From Aliiroseovarius sp. M344 (GTDB lineage: Bacteria; Pseudomonadota; Alphaproteobacteria; Rhodobacterales; Rhodobacteraceae), in the NCBI RefSeq assembly GCF_025140835.1, contig NZ_CP081153.1:2294001-2358000 (forward strand): DNA of 64,000 bases. The letters are read 5' to 3'. Each line of letters starts with the position of its first letter. The first letter of the stretch is position 1. The notes below the pieces were generated by a model that saw only the letters and a list, made by a program, of their open reading frames with translations, did not search any database and had not been told where the DNA came from. A program made the position numbers and the translations under genes. Below, in pieces: positions 8,791 to 19,070 of the stretch.

Positions 8791-9120
8791 TCAGCTATCG
8801 ACTGGTTCAGTCTTGCCAATCACTTTGACGATCGTGGCCCGCACAGCACGCACCTTGACGCCTGTTGCGATTTCAACTTCAACCTCAGTGTCGTCCTTGA
8901 CCTTCAGGATTTTGCCAATCAGACCGCCCTGCGTGATGACCTGATCACCTTTGCGCAACGCGCCAAGCATCGCCTGATGCTCTTTCATCTTCTTCTGCTG
9001 CGGACGGATCATGAAGAAATACATGATCGCGAAAACCAGCAACATCGGAACCAGCATCGAATTCAATAGCCCACCGGTGGGCGCGCCCGCGGCTTGTGCA
9101 AAAGCAGGAGTGGCAAACAT
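8791..9120 (-). CDS. yajC: preprotein translocase subunit YajC
   Basis: Small inner-membrane partner of SecDF. The 109-residue protein has one N-terminal membrane helix (about residues 19-39, LLNSMLVPMLLVFAIMYFF), the conserved MIRPQQKKMKEHQ segment just after it, and a cytoplasmic beta-rich domain with the GDQVITQGGLIGKI motif. It is the first gene of the minus-strand run; secDF follows after 60 bases. The gap 9121-9324 upstream, shared with the divergent cupin gene, probably holds both promoters. Confidence 0.96.
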   Translation of the reverse strand: MFATPAFAQAAGAPTGGLLNSMLVPMLLVFAIMYFFMIRPQQKKMKEHQAMLGALRKGDQVITQGGLIGKILKVKDDTEVEVEIATGVKVRAVRATIVKVIGKTEPVDS

Positions 9121-9324
9121 GTGGATATCCCTTTCTTGACGGGCCTCGGCCCCAAACGTTGGCGCACACTATATGCGGGTCTTGGGGTTGTCCAGCAGGC
9201 GAAATAACCAGAAAAAACAGCAGACGGCTTTACATATCTCTCACTGGAGCCTTGTCGAGCACTGTGCAATCATCTTCGTAAAACGCACCCGCTGTGACCC
9301 CAATAACCAGAAAAGAGCATCCTG

Positions 9325-9666
9325 ATGAGTACATTGGCAATTGTTGTAGACAAGATTGGTTCAGCAGAGGTTGAACGCCCGTCGGCCGAAAGGCTCATTT
9401 CCGGCGACCCGGAGTTTACCACTTGGAACCTGGAAGACCGTGGCGGGCTTTACGCTGGCATCTGGCAATCGACCCCCGGCAAATGGCGCGTGCAGTATGA
9501 CGAATGGGAATACTTCTCAATCCTCGAAGGCCACTCGGTGCTAACGGATGCGCAAGGTGTGGAAACGCACTTGAAGGCCGGTGATCGTATGGTCTTACGC
9601 CCCGGCTTCTCCGGCACGTGGGAGGTTCTGGAAACCACGGTTAAAGATTACGTGATCCGGCTATAG
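9325..9666 (+). CDS. cupin domain protein (DUF861/Cupin_3 type)
   Basis: A 113-residue single-domain cupin. The family signature can be followed through the segment with the two beta-strands carrying WQSTPGKWRVQYDEWEYFSILEG and the closing strand KAGDRMVLRPGFSGTWEV, as in (S)-ureidoglycine-like and DUF861 proteins. Metal-ligand histidines of classical cupins are mostly absent, in keeping with DUF861. Expected to be cytoplasmic. The gene is monocistronic between yajC (divergent) and serS. Substrate unknown. Confidence 0.85.
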   Translation: MSTLAIVVDKIGSAEVERPSAERLISGDPEFTTWNLEDRGGLYAGIWQSTPGKWRVQYDEWEYFSILEGHSVLTDAQGVETHLKAGDRMVLRPGFSGTWEVLETTVKDYVIRL

Positions 9667-9732
9667 GCTAGGGGCTTCCCCCCCGCCCCGGCTTCTGGCA
9701 TATGCCGAGCATGAGAAACGAGGAAGCAAGCC

Positions 9733-11025
9733 ATGCATGACATCCGTATGATCCGCGACAACCCTGAAGCCTTCGACGCCGGAATGGCCCGCCGGGGCCT
9801 GTCGCCATTGTCGGGTGAAATCCTTGCGCTGGACGAAGCCCGGCGTGCCTCGATCCTTGCTGCGGAAACCGCGCAGGCAGACGCGAACAAGGCCGCCAAG
9901 TCTGTGGGTGCCGCTAAAGCCTCGGGCGATGAGGCGGAATTTGAACGTCTGCGCGCGCTGGTGGGCGACAAGAAAGCCGAGATCGGCAAGCTGAACGACG
10001 AGGCAAAGGCGCTCGACACCAAACTGAGCGATCTGCTGATGGGATTGCCCAACATTCCGGGCGACGACATTCCGGATGGCGAAGATGAAGCCGACAATGT
10101 CGAGATCAATCGCTGGGGCACACCTACCGAATTCGATTTCAAGCCGCTGGAGCACTATGACCTGCCTGCGGTCAAATCTGGCATGGACTTTGAAACTGCG
10201 GCGAAACTGTCCGGTTCGCGCTTCATGGTGTTGTCGGGTGCCGTCGCGCGTCTGCACCGTGCGCTCGCGCAATTCATGCTTGATGTGCATACCGAAGACA
10301 ACGGCCTGACCGAAACCTGGACCCCAGTGCTGGTCAAGGAAGAGATGATGTACGGCACCGGACAGCTGCCTAAGTTCGGCGATGATAGCTATCAAACCAC
10401 CAATGGCTGGTGGCTCGTGCCAACCGCCGAAGTCACACTGACCAATATCGTGAACGGGGCGACCGTCGACGACGGCTACCTGCCACGTCGCTATGTCGCC
10501 CACACCCAGTGCTTCCGGTCAGAAGCCGGCTCAGCAGGCCGCGACACCGCCGGTATGTTGCGCCAACACCAGTTCGAGAAAGTCGAAATGGTGTCGATCA
10601 CGCGCCCTGAAAATTCGCGGGCCGAACACCAGCGCATGACCCGCTGCGCCGAAGATATTCTGGAGCGCTTGGGCCTTCCTTATCGTACCGTTGTGCTTTG
10701 CACGGGCGATCTGGGCTTTGGCATGAAGCGCACCCACGACATCGAAGTGTGGCTGCCCGGCCAGAACCAGTACCGAGAGATCAGCTCGGTCTCGTTGGCC
10801 GGTGATTTTCAGGCCCGCCGCATGAACGCACGCTACAAACCCGCCGATGGGGGCAAGCCGCAATTCGTTCACACACTGAACGGCTCGGGCCTCGCCGTGG
10901 GCCGTGCCCTGATTGCGGTGCTGGAAAATGGTCAACGACAGGATGGATCAGTGCTGCTACCACAAGCGCTGCACCCCTATCTGCGCGGCAAAACCCAGAT
11001 CACTGCGGACGGCGAGCTGGCCTGA
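9733..11025 (+). CDS. serS: seryl-tRNA synthetase
   Basis: Charges tRNA-Ser (and tRNA-Sec) with serine; class II synthetase, cytoplasmic. The 430-residue protein opens with [15 protein letters not shown], then the long antiparallel coiled-coil arm that contacts the tRNA (about residues 30-110), then the catalytic domain with motif 2 ([21 protein letters not shown]) and motif 3 ([16 protein letters not shown]). The start is preceded by GAGGAAG. It ends against a repeat-like hairpin region at 11046-11106 that separates it from the convergent DUF815 gene. Confidence 0.98.
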   Translation: MHDIRMIRDNPEAFDAGMARRGLSPLSGEILALDEARRASILAAETAQADANKAAKSVGAAKASGDEAEFERLRALVGDKKAEIGKLNDEAKALDTKLSDLLMGLPNIPGDDIPDGEDEADNVEINRWGTPTEFDFKPLEHYDLPAVKSGMDFETAAKLSGSRFMVLSGAVARLHRALAQFMLDVHTEDNGLTETWTPVLVKEEMMYGTGQLPKFGDDSYQTTNGWWLVPTAEVTLTNIVNGATVDDGYLPRRYVAHTQCFRSEAGSAGRDTAGMLRQHQFEKVEMVSITRPENSRAEHQRMTRCAEDILERLGLPYRTVVLCTGDLGFGMKRTHDIEVWLPGQNQYREISSVSLAGDFQARRMNARYKPADGGKPQFVHTLNGSGLAVGRALIAVLENGQRQDGSVLLPQALHPYLRGKTQITADGELA

Positions 11026-11045
11026 CGAACTGGCCTAACAGCCCG

Positions 11046-11106
11046 CTTCTTCTGGCAACAAACATCCTGGGGTGAATGCGCGCAGCGCAGAGGGGCAAAG
11101 CCCCTT
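11046..11106 (+). repeat. intergenic repeat family 2, copy A (probable bidirectional terminator)
   Basis: About 60 bases beginning CTTCTTCTGG, passing through ATCCTGGGGTGA and ending in the hairpin AGGGGCAAAGCCCCTT. The same order of blocks recurs at 54082-54140 after hisE. Both copies lie between convergent genes just after a stop codon, which fits a role in transcription termination or simply neutral insertion. Confidence 0.6.
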
Positions 11107-11110
11107 CCCG

Positions 11111-11956
11111 TCACGCCAATACCACGCCTCTGCGTCCAGCCAGATCAACGAAATACTGCCACGCGACACGCCCTGACCGAGCGCCGCGTGTGGCCTGCCA
11201 CTCGATCGCTTCCGCGCGCAAGATGGCCGGGTCAATCGCGACGCCATAGGCATCACAATAGCCTCGGATCATCGCAAGGTATTCGTCCTGATCACAGGGG
11301 TGGAACCCAAGCCAAAGTCCGAAACGGTCCGACAGCGACACTTTCTCTTCCACCGCCTCGGACGGATTGATTGCCGAAGACCGTTCGTTCTCAATCATAT
11401 CGCGCGGCATCAGGTGGCGGCGGTTCGATGTGGCATAGAACACCACGTTGTCGGGTCGCCCCTCGATCCCACCATCCAGCACAGCCTTCAGGCTTTTGTA
11501 ATGCTGGTCGTCATGGCTGAAACTCAGATCGTCGCAAAACAGAAGAAACTGGTGTGGAGCGTTGCGCAGCAGCCCCAGAAGACGGCTGATCGACGGCAGG
11601 TCTTCGCGTTGCACCTCGACGATCTTCAATGCCTCGCCTTGCTTCAGCACCTCGGCGTGAACCGCTTTCACCAGCGATGATTTCCCCATCCCCCGCGCGC
11701 CCCACAGAAGGGCATTGTTCGCAGGCAGCCCACGGGCAAATTGCAGCGTGTTCTCAAGCAGCGTATCGCGTGACCGGTTCACCCCAATCAAAAGCTCGAT
11801 TGCGACCCGGTTGACCTTAGCAACTGGCTCCAGACGATCCGGCGTGGTGTGCCAGACGAACGCATCAGCCGTTGAGAAATCTGGCGCGGATAACGGTGCC
11901 GGCGACATCCGCTCCAACGCATCTGCAATGCGCGTCAGGGCGTCGGCGTCGCTCAT
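11111..11956 (-). CDS. ATP-binding protein, DUF815 family (AAA-type)
   Basis: A 281-residue P-loop ATPase of the DUF815 family, widely linked to tat genes in alphaproteobacteria; its role is not established. Walker A is [15 protein letters not shown] (about residues 85-99), Walker B is [10 protein letters not shown], and the family's [13 protein letters not shown] sensor-like segment follows. It starts four bases inside the 3' end of tatC, so it is probably the last gene of the tatABC operon. The C terminus is helical with a conserved arginine-rich part ([13 protein letters not shown]). Cytoplasmic. Confidence 0.9.
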   Translation of the reverse strand: MSDADALTRIADALERMSPAPLSAPDFSTADAFVWHTTPDRLEPVAKVNRVAIELLIGVNRSRDTLLENTLQFARGLPANNALLWGARGMGKSSLVKAVHAEVLKQGEALKIVEVQREDLPSISRLLGLLRNAPHQFLLFCDDLSFSHDDQHYKSLKAVLDGGIEGRPDNVVFYATSNRRHLMPRDMIENERSSAINPSEAVEEKVSLSDRFGLWLGFHPCDQDEYLAMIRGYCDAYGVAIDPAILRAEAIEWQATRGARSGRVAWQYFVDLAGRRGVVLA

Positions 11957-12858
11957 TCGCCCTTCTCCACCTGGCCCGGATCATCGTCTTCATCTGCGTC
12001 AAATTCGGCCATCAACTCATCCTCGTCGGCCTCATCCTCGTCATCTTCGAACCACAGCCCCTGTTCGCGCAAATCCGCTTCGCGCTTTTTCTCGACCCGC
12101 TTCACCAACTGGATCGAGATCTCGTAAAGGCCATAGACGACGACGAACAAGATCACCTGCGTGATCACGTCAGGGGGCGTGACCAGAGCGGCGAGCACAA
12201 GGATGCCCACCACCGCATATTTGCGGACATCGGCCAGACCCTGTGCGCTGACCAGCCCCGCTTTGCCCATCAGGGTCAGAAGCACAGGCAGTTGGAAACA
12301 CAGGCCAAAGGCCACGATGAACTTGATGGTCAGGCGCAGGTATTCCTGCACGGACCCCTGAAAATCGATCGAGGCCGCGACATCGGTTTCCCCAACATTC
12401 CCGGCCTGCTGGAAGCCCAGAAAGAAGTCAAACGCCAGCGGCATAACGACATAGAACGCAAAAGAAGCGCCGATGAAAAACATCACCGGCGAGGCGATCA
12501 TGAAGGGCAGAAAGGCGTTCTTTTCCGACTTGTAAAGCCCCGGGGCCACGAAACGCCACAGCTGATAACTGATGTACGGGAACGACAGCACAAGTCCACC
12601 AAACAACGAGATCGAGATCGCAACGAAGAAGCCTTCTTGCAGCTTGATCAGGATCAGCCCGCATTGGTCTTGTCCGCGTTCCGCCATGGTCGTGCACAGC
12701 GGCTCGGTCAGGAAGTTGAAGATCGGGTTCCACACGGTGAAACAGATCACCATGCCAACAACAAAGGCCAGCGCCGAGTGGATCAGACGCGTGCGCAGCT
12801 CGGTCAGATGCTCGATCAACGGGGCCGAGCTGTCTTCGATCTCTTCAGGGTCGCTCAT
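11953..12858 (-). CDS. tatC: Sec-independent protein translocase TatC
   Basis: Receptor and core of the twin-arginine export system, binding the RR signal peptide with TatB. The 301-residue protein shows the conserved N-terminal [13 protein letters not shown] and six membrane helices, including the family-typical F-P-Y-I-S-Y-Q-L-W segment after the second helix. The C terminus is a long acidic tail (about 30 residues rich in D and E), longer than in enteric TatC. The start overlaps the end of tatB by four bases. Confidence high. Confidence 0.97.
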   Translation of the reverse strand: MSDPEEIEDSSAPLIEHLTELRTRLIHSALAFVVGMVICFTVWNPIFNFLTEPLCTTMAERGQDQCGLILIKLQEGFFVAISISLFGGLVLSFPYISYQLWRFVAPGLYKSEKNAFLPFMIASPVMFFIGASFAFYVVMPLAFDFFLGFQQAGNVGETDVAASIDFQGSVQEYLRLTIKFIVAFGLCFQLPVLLTLMGKAGLVSAQGLADVRKYAVVGILVLAALVTPPDVITQVILFVVVYGLYEISIQLVKRVEKKREADLREQGLWFEDDEDEADEDELMAEFDADEDDDPGQVEKGE

Positions 12859-13544
12859 GCGTCAGATTTGTCCGTGGGTTTGGTCTTCGCCTTGGCGACC
12901 GGTTTGCCAGCAGATGTCTTGGCCGCTGGTTTTTTGGCTGCCGGTTTTTTGGCTGCGGGCGATTTGGGTGCGGGCTTTTTAGCAGCCGGTTTCTTGGCGA
13001 CTGGCTTTTTCGCGGGCGTTTTTGCGTCGTCTGGTTTGCCGACTGTCCGTTCTGTAGGGCGTTTTGACGGCGGGCTTTTGACCTTCAGCATCTCGGCCGA
13101 CTTTGCAGCATCAGCGGCTTTGCGGTCCGATGCGGCCTTAGCGCTCGCATCATGAATTTTCCGCGCCGCTTCGTCGCCTGCTTTTTCGGGTGCGGATTTG
13201 GTATCGCCAGCTTTTGCACCAGACTTGGTCGCGGCGTCAGCAGCCTTTTGATCCCGCAATGCTTTGGAGGGGTCCCATTTTTCAAACCCGTCAGCGGCCT
13301 TGTTCAGCGCATCCAGTCCCATCGCTTTGGACGATGTCGCAGATTTGAACGTGTCGGCGATGTCTTTGGCACCTGACTCGTCAGCGGCTTCATTCATCGC
13401 TTGGCTGAACTCGCGCCCCATCTGGCGCGCGCGCGCGGTGAACCGCCCCAACGTGCGGAACATTCCCGGCAGATCCTTGGGACCGACCACGATCAGGGCA
13501 ACAACCCCGATCACCAATAGCTCGGAAAACCCGATATCAAACAT
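12855..13544 (-). CDS. tatB: Sec-independent protein translocase TatB
   Basis: Partner of TatC in recognising twin-arginine signal peptides. The 229-residue protein starts with the TatB hallmark [22 protein letters not shown] and the following [21 protein letters not shown] amphipathic helix. From about residue 165 the tail is a low-complexity run of [12 protein letters not shown] units, encoded by near-repeated GC-rich DNA; this basic tail is unusual in length and the opposite charge of the acidic TatC tail. tatA lies 26 bases upstream. Confidence 0.96.
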   Translation of the reverse strand: MFDIGFSELLVIGVVALIVVGPKDLPGMFRTLGRFTARARQMGREFSQAMNEAADESGAKDIADTFKSATSSKAMGLDALNKAADGFEKWDPSKALRDQKAADAATKSGAKAGDTKSAPEKAGDEAARKIHDASAKAASDRKAADAAKSAEMLKVKSPPSKRPTERTVGKPDDAKTPAKKPVAKKPAAKKPAPKSPAAKKPAAKKPAAKTSAGKPVAKAKTKPTDKSDA

Positions 13545-13570
13545 GGGCAGCGCCCCCTAACGGTCGCGGC

Positions 13571-13786
13571 TTACGCCTTTTCCTTGTCTTTCTCGGGGGT
13601 GACGTCCTTTGCGACATCTGCGGCCTGATCTTCGATCTCTTGTTTGCCGTCATCAACGCCTTTTTTGAACGCGGTAATGCCTTTGCCAACTTCGCCCATA
13701 AGCGAAGAGATTTTGCCGCGGCCAAACAGCACCAGCACCACGATCGCGATCAGCAGAAGGCCCGGAAGGCCGATATTGTTGAGCAT
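13571..13786 (-). CDS. tatA: Sec-independent protein translocase TatA
   Basis: Forms the membrane-permeabilising oligomer of the Tat system. I start at the ATG giving [16 protein letters not shown], which is preceded by GAGGGAGA at a good distance; the open frame continues further upstream but without homology. The 71-residue protein has one short membrane helix, the FGRGK hinge, an amphipathic helix ([16 protein letters not shown]) and a charged tail. It begins the tatABC run; 178 bases separate it from the ABC ATPase gene upstream, enough for its own promoter. Confidence 0.96.
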   Translation of the reverse strand: MLNNIGLPGLLLIAIVVLVLFGRGKISSLMGEVGKGITAFKKGVDDGKQEIEDQAADVAKDVTPEKDKEKA

Positions 13787-13964
13787 GTTATTCTCCCTCA
13801 TCGGAGGGGCATGACGCCCATCCACATGTATAACGCCTGAAACATTTATTGCTTCGCGGGCCAAGTTCAAAGCCCCAAAGCGAAAAACTATCGCGAAAAT
13901 GATGTGTGGAAGGCGCGCAGTCGGCTTTTTTGCCATTCTGGTTGCGCCTGCGCGCACCGATCCC

Positions 13965-15086
13965 TCAGTCGTGCGGCGCGTCCACTCCGGGCGCGGTACC
14001 GTGTCGAAAGACAAAACAGCGGTCGCGCCGAATCGCTATCCACAAAGGTGTGCCCTGCTTTGGTAAAAAAACGGACGGGACCGAAGCCGTCAGGATCGAC
14101 CCATCGTCTTCCATGCAAAAATCAACAAGGCTTTCCTTGCCGATGAACCGCGCACGATCAACCAAAGCGCGCGCCCAAACACCGTGATCCGGCGTCGGGC
14201 TTGGCCCCTTGCCGCCCCGGTCAAAGTCAATCTTCAGATGCTGCGGACGGATCACGATGTCCACCTTAGCACCATCGGGAACGCCGGGCGCCAGAAACTG
14301 ACCAAAGGCCGTATTTGTTAACGCCCCTTGCACTTTCCCGGTGATCACATTGACGTCCGAGAAAAAGGCCGCAGCCTTCAGGTCTGTCGGCGCATTATAA
14401 AGGTTATAGGGCGCGCCACATTGCACGATCCGCCCGTCGCGCATCAGGGCGATTTCGTCGGCCATACGCATGGCCTCTTCTGGTTCATGAGTAACCAAAA
14501 GTACCGCGGCACCTTCGTCTTTCAGGATGCCCAAGGTTTCGTCCCTGATTTCGTCGCGCAGTCGGTTATCAAGACCCGAAAAAGGTTCGTCCATCAACAT
14601 GATCGACGGGCGCGGCGCCAAGGCACGGGCCAAAGCCACGCGCTGTTGTTCACCACCTGACAGCTCGTGCGGGAAGCTGTCAATGAACCGGGCCAGTCCG
14701 ACCTTCTCCAGCAACTCGCGTACCCGCAAACGTTTTTGAGTGCGCGACCCTTTCAGGCCGAACGCCACATTGTCTGCGACAGACAAATGCGGGAAAAGGG
14801 CGAAATCCTGAAACATCAGACCGATATTGCGTTTCTCTGGCGGCAGGAACACATCTGGTCCTGCCACTTGCTGGCCGTCGATCCAGACCTCGCCCGAATT
14901 CTGGCGGTCAACACCCGCAATGATGCGAAGTGTCGTGGACTTGCCGCACCCGGACGGCCCCAACAACCCGGTGACCTGCCCGGCCTGCAAGGTCAGTGAC
15001 ACGCCACTCACCACCGGCCGTCCGCCGAATTCGCGATGGATATCACGGATCACCAATCGGGCTTTGTTCAGTGTTGCACCATCCAT
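13965..15086 (-). CDS. ABC transporter ATP-binding protein, iron(III)/FbpC-like
   Basis: A 373-residue ATPase of the FbpC/PotA kind. It has Walker A ([17 protein letters not shown]), Q-loop ([12 protein letters not shown]), signature [15 protein letters not shown], Walker B with DEPFSGLD, and a C-terminal TOBE-like domain (roughly residues 240-370). I use ATG 15086; an in-frame GTG at 15116 is possible and neither has a clear ribosome site. No permease or binding-protein gene lies beside it, so the partner is elsewhere. Substrate (iron, or a polyamine or anion) cannot be fixed from the ATPase alone. Confidence 0.87.
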   Translation of the reverse strand: MDGATLNKARLVIRDIHREFGGRPVVSGVSLTLQAGQVTGLLGPSGCGKSTTLRIIAGVDRQNSGEVWIDGQQVAGPDVFLPPEKRNIGLMFQDFALFPHLSVADNVAFGLKGSRTQKRLRVRELLEKVGLARFIDSFPHELSGGEQQRVALARALAPRPSIMLMDEPFSGLDNRLRDEIRDETLGILKDEGAAVLLVTHEPEEAMRMADEIALMRDGRIVQCGAPYNLYNAPTDLKAAAFFSDVNVITGKVQGALTNTAFGQFLAPGVPDGAKVDIVIRPQHLKIDFDRGGKGPSPTPDHGVWARALVDRARFIGKESLVDFCMEDDGSILTASVPSVFLPKQGTPLWIAIRRDRCFVFRHGTAPGVDAPHD

Positions 15087-15298
15087 GATGGGGGGCAGAT
15101 CCTTTGCTTTTCCCACGGGCGCGGGGGATACCCGATGAATTCCATCAGGCTTTCAAACGGCATATCAGCCCCCCTTTTGCCCCGCAAGCCCAACTCCGGA
15201 TTTGTCGCAGTTACGACACAGCCGCGCATCAGACCGTCGCTTTGGGCCTAGCCTCGTCTGGCAAAACCCCGATGCTAGTCAAAACCGCTGAGGTCCCG

Positions 15299-16522
15299 AT
15301 GCGCTTCCTGATTTCTTTTGCTCCACTACTGTTGTCCGTCGTTCTGCTGCAACTCAGTTCGGGCGGGGTCGGGCCGTTGGACGCCGTGTCCGGGCTGGGC
15401 CTTGGCTTTACCAAAGCCGAGATTGGGATGCTGGGATCGGCCCATTTTGTCGGTTTTTTCGTAGGGTGTTGGTGGGCACCGCGCCTTATGGGCAGCGTGG
15501 GCCATGCGCGCGCCTTTGCAGGCTTCACTGCGATGGGAGCGATTGGCCTGCTGGCGCACATGTTGTGGGTCGCACCAGTGCCCTGGGCCGTCATGCGCAT
15601 CGCGACGGGGCTAAGTGTCGCTGGCGCTTATACCGTGATTGAAGCATGGCTTAACGCCAGTATCACAAATGAAACGCGTGGCCGCGCAATGGGGGGATAT
15701 CGGCTGGTTGATTTGGGCGGGTCACTAGCCGCACAGCTTCTGATCGGCGTGCTTGAGCCAGCCCATTACGCGTCTTACAACGTGTTGGCCTTGGCGTGTT
15801 GCGCGGCCATCCTGCCTCTGGCCCTGACACGCACGCCGCAACCAGAAACACCAGACACCCCACGCCTGCGCCCAATGCTGGCTTGGACCTGCTCACCCTT
15901 GGCGGTTGCGGGCGTCGTCGTTGCCGGCATCACGTCAGCCGCTTTTCGGATGGTCGGCCCGATCTACGGGCAAGAGGTCGGCCTTGCCACCGGACAATTG
16001 GCCTGGTTCCTGGCCAGTTTCGTTTTAGGCGGCGCGGTGGCACAGCTTCCGGTTGGCTGGCTGGCGGATCGGTATGACCGCCGCGGTGTTCTTATTGGCC
16101 TGTCTGTCGCGGCCATCCTAAGCTGCGGCGTGACGGTCTTGGCGTCCGGTATGGGCCAAAGCGCAGCTTTCGTGACCGCAGGTCTGTTCGGCTTCACCAC
16201 ATTTCCAATTTTCTCCGTGTCCGCTGCCCATGCCAACGATTTTGCCACCAGCGAACAACGGGTCGAGCTGTCGGCCGCGTTGATGTTCTTCTATGCGGTC
16301 GGCGCCATCGCGTCGCCCTTGGTCGCCTCGGGCCTGATCGAACAGTTCGGCCCACCGGCCCTGTTCGCCTTTGTCGCCGTCGGCCATCTGGGTCTGATCG
16401 TATTCGGTCTGGCACGGTCCCGTCAGCGGCCAACGCTGGCTGTTCGCACGCCCTACACCTATACGCCGCGCACATCATTTTCGATGGGACGCCTGTTTGG
16501 GCGGCTCCGCGATCGTGACTAG
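15299..16522 (+). CDS. MFS transporter (YcaD/UMF-like)
   Basis: A 407-residue polytopic membrane protein with about 12 hydrophobic segments, starting [20 protein letters not shown]. The segment between helices 2 and 3 and the later [15 protein letters not shown] loop match major facilitator loop motifs (G-x-x-x-D-R-x-x-R-R). The longer open frame begins at 15104 but overlaps the divergent ABC gene; the ATG at 15299 puts the first helix at the N terminus and is preferred, with 15272 as an alternative. Substrate unknown. It stands alone between the ABC ATPase and metG. Confidence 0.87.
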   Translation: MRFLISFAPLLLSVVLLQLSSGGVGPLDAVSGLGLGFTKAEIGMLGSAHFVGFFVGCWWAPRLMGSVGHARAFAGFTAMGAIGLLAHMLWVAPVPWAVMRIATGLSVAGAYTVIEAWLNASITNETRGRAMGGYRLVDLGGSLAAQLLIGVLEPAHYASYNVLALACCAAILPLALTRTPQPETPDTPRLRPMLAWTCSPLAVAGVVVAGITSAAFRMVGPIYGQEVGLATGQLAWFLASFVLGGAVAQLPVGWLADRYDRRGVLIGLSVAAILSCGVTVLASGMGQSAAFVTAGLFGFTTFPIFSVSAAHANDFATSEQRVELSAALMFFYAVGAIASPLVASGLIEQFGPPALFAFVAVGHLGLIVFGLARSRQRPTLAVRTPYTYTPRTSFSMGRLFGRLRDRD

Positions 16523-16614
16523 GCACCCGTGACACCCCCGCGCGTTCGGCCCGAAGCACTGGCATTGCCAGTAGCCATGGCGTATACGGCCAAAAACTCA
16601 GAACCGGAGCTGAC

Positions 16615-18330
16615 ATGAACCGCGTCCTTATCACCTCGGCGATCCCCTATATCAACGGGATCAAGCACCTCGGCAATCTGGTTGGCTCGCAACTGCCCGC
16701 CGATCTGTATGCGCGTTACAACCGTGGTCGGGGCCGCGAGGTCATGTTCATCTGTGCCACCGACGAACACGGCACGCCCGCCGAACTGGCCGCCGCGAAG
16801 GCCGGAAAACCAGTAGCCAAATTCTGCGCCGAGATGCACGCGGTTCAGGCCGAGATCGCCGACGGCTTCCGCCTGTCATTCGACAATTTCGGGCGCTCGT
16901 CATCCGACCGGAACCATAAGCTGACCCAACATTTTGCAGGCAAGCTGGCTGAGAACGGATTGATCGAGGAAGTGTCCGAGAAACAGGTCTATTCCCATAC
17001 CGACGGTCGCTTCCTGCCGGATCGCTATATCGAAGGCGAATGCCCGAACTGTGGCTATGACGGTGCGCGCGGCGACCAATGTGAAAACTGCACCAAGCAG
17101 TTGGACCCGACCGACCTGATCAACCCCCGCTCGGCCATCTCTGGATCAACCGACCTTGAGGTGCGCGAAACCAAACACCTGTATCTGCGCCAGTCGAAAC
17201 TGAAAGACCAGTTGGATGCGTGGATCGACACCAAGACCGATTGGCCGGTGCTGACCACCTCGATTGCCAAAAAATGGCTGCATGACGGCGACGGGCTGCA
17301 AGACCGCGGCATCACGCGCGATCTGGACTGGGGCGTGCCGGTCAAGAAGGGTGACGAAGATTGGCCCGGCATGGAAGGCAAGGTCTTCTATGTCTGGTTC
17401 GATGCGCCCATTGAATATATCGCTGCCACGGCTGAGCTTGCCGACAAGTTGGGTGAAGGCGACGACTTCTGGCAGCGCTGGTGGCGCACGGATAAGGGTG
17501 CCGACGACGTGCGTTACGTCCAGTTCATGGGCAAGGACAACGTGCCCTTCCACACGCTGTCATTCCCGGCCACCATCATGGGGTCGGAAGAGCCATGGAA
17601 GCTGGTCGACTACATCAAGTCCTTCAACTATCTGAACTACGATGGCGGGCAATTCTCGACCTCAAAGGGTCGCGGCGTGTTCATGGATCAAGCTTTGTCG
17701 ATCCTGCCAGCCGATTACTGGCGTTGGTGGCTGCTAAGCCACGCGCCCGAAAACTCGGACAGCGAATTCACATGGGAGAACTTTCAGGTCTCAGTGAACA
17801 AGGATCTGGCTGACGTGCTGGGCAACTTCGTCAGCCGCGTCACCAAGTTCTGCCGCTCGAAATTCTCGGAAGCTGTGCCGGAAGGCGGCGAGTATGGCGC
17901 GGCAGAAACCGCGCTGATCGCGGATCTGACGGCCAAAACCCGAGCCTATGAAGGTCATATGGAAGCGATGGACGTGCGCAAAGCCGCACAGGAATTGCGC
18001 GCGATCTGGGTCGCGGGCAATGAATACCTGCAATCCACTGCGCCTTGGACGACTTTCAAAACTGATCCTGACCAAGCGGCTGCGCAAATCCGGCTGGCCC
18101 TGAATCTTATTCGCCTCTATGCCGTGCTGTCCGCCCCCTTCATTCCTGATGCGTCGGAAACACTGCGCGAAGCCATGAACACCGATCTGGACTGGCCAGG
18201 GGATGTGGCGGAGGCACTGAGCACACTGAAGCCGGGCGACGCTTTCACTGTGCCGGACAACTTGTTTGGCAAGATCGCAGACGAACAGCGGGAAGAATGG
18301 CAGGCGCGATTTGCAGGCACACGCGACTGA
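16615..18330 (+). CDS. metG: methionyl-tRNA synthetase
   Basis: Charges initiator and elongator tRNA-Met; class I synthetase. The 571-residue enzyme has the HIGH-type region [15 protein letters not shown], a zinc-knuckle insertion [17 protein letters not shown] (about residues 143-159) with four cysteines, and the KMSKS-type loop in the form FSTSKGRG (about residue 350). There is no C-terminal Arc1p/EMAP-like domain, as is usual for this lineage. Start is preceded by GGAGCTGAC. No riboswitch-like leader could be seen upstream. Confidence 0.97.
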   Translation: MNRVLITSAIPYINGIKHLGNLVGSQLPADLYARYNRGRGREVMFICATDEHGTPAELAAAKAGKPVAKFCAEMHAVQAEIADGFRLSFDNFGRSSSDRNHKLTQHFAGKLAENGLIEEVSEKQVYSHTDGRFLPDRYIEGECPNCGYDGARGDQCENCTKQLDPTDLINPRSAISGSTDLEVRETKHLYLRQSKLKDQLDAWIDTKTDWPVLTTSIAKKWLHDGDGLQDRGITRDLDWGVPVKKGDEDWPGMEGKVFYVWFDAPIEYIAATAELADKLGEGDDFWQRWWRTDKGADDVRYVQFMGKDNVPFHTLSFPATIMGSEEPWKLVDYIKSFNYLNYDGGQFSTSKGRGVFMDQALSILPADYWRWWLLSHAPENSDSEFTWENFQVSVNKDLADVLGNFVSRVTKFCRSKFSEAVPEGGEYGAAETALIADLTAKTRAYEGHMEAMDVRKAAQELRAIWVAGNEYLQSTAPWTTFKTDPDQAAAQIRLALNLIRLYAVLSAPFIPDASETLREAMNTDLDWPGDVAEALSTLKPGDAFTVPDNLFGKIADEQREEWQARFAGTRD

Positions 18331-18483
18331 TCAGATCGTTGGCAGCACCTTCAACCGATGGTTACACCGGATATGGCGCGCCTGCCCCACTCTGACACCA
18401 CATATGGCTTTTTTCTTTATTTTTCTATGAAACGGGCTATCTTTACGTGAACATAACAATAACCGGGCAGTTTTACCGGCGAG

Positions 18484-18978
18484 ATGGGTATTAAGGGCGG
18501 CAAGAAGTTGACGATCGCGAAAAGCAAGCCACGGCCTATAAAGCTTTCGCTAAGTGACAAGCGATCCGTGCGAACACAGTTCGGCGCGCTGCCTTATCGT
18601 GTGAAAAATGGCAAAGTTGAAATCCTGTTGATCACCACCCGTGGCACCGGGCGTTGGATCATTCCAAAAGGCTGGCCGATGAATGACCAGACCCCAGCAG
18701 GATCGGCCGCAACCGAGGCTTTCGAAGAAGCCGGTGTGGAAGGCAAGTTGAGCCACGATGTGCTTGGGTTCTTTGCCTATAATAAAGCGTATTCGGGCGA
18801 GCGGCTGCCCTGCGTTGTTGCGGTCTTCCCGCTAAAGGTTAAGAAACAACACAAGTCCTTTCCCGAAAAGGGGCAGAGGCGGCGCAAATGGGTGTCGCAG
18901 AAAAAAGCCGCCCAACTGGTTTGGGCACCTGAACTGCGCCGTATCATTCGCGATTTCGACCCTTCCACGCTCAGCTGA
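18484..18978 (+). CDS. NUDIX hydrolase (DIPP-like)
   Basis: A 164-residue NUDIX-fold hydrolase. The catalytic helix is recognisable as GWPMND...TEAFEEAGVEG (about residues 61-86) but departs from the consensus: the first glutamate is Q and the arginine is T, while the metal-binding EEAG core remains. The preceding RWIIPKGWP is typical of diadenosine/diphosphoinositol polyphosphate phosphohydrolase-like proteins. A basic N terminus (about 25 residues, many K) precedes the domain. The gap 18331-18483 is AT-rich, with no other gene. Substrate unproven. Confidence 0.88.
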   Translation: MGIKGGKKLTIAKSKPRPIKLSLSDKRSVRTQFGALPYRVKNGKVEILLITTRGTGRWIIPKGWPMNDQTPAGSAATEAFEEAGVEGKLSHDVLGFFAYNKAYSGERLPCVVAVFPLKVKKQHKSFPEKGQRRRKWVSQKKAAQLVWAPELRRIIRDFDPSTLS

Positions 18979-19070
18979 CCTCCTGACATGATCGAGTCTT
19001 GCTTTGGATGGGTTGCACCCGCTTGCCCGGATCGCCATATACTGTTCGTCAGGTTAATTCGGAAGATACG

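Noticed and set aside
12870..13060. Short direct repeats that could suggest a CRISPR or VNTR locus
   Set aside because: They are codons for the KKP/AA tail of TatB, in frame and without spacers.
11872..13155. A 427-codon plus-strand frame over tatB, tatC and DUF815
   Set aside because: Antisense shadow of clear Tat genes; its repeated segments arise from the repetitive TatB tail codons.
16523..16614. A SAM or methionine riboswitch before metG
   Set aside because: The leader is short and shows no aptamer-like stems.
19049..19064. A further match to the repeat core (CAGGTTAATTCGGAA)
   Set aside because: Only about 13 bases match the repeat; too short to separate from chance.
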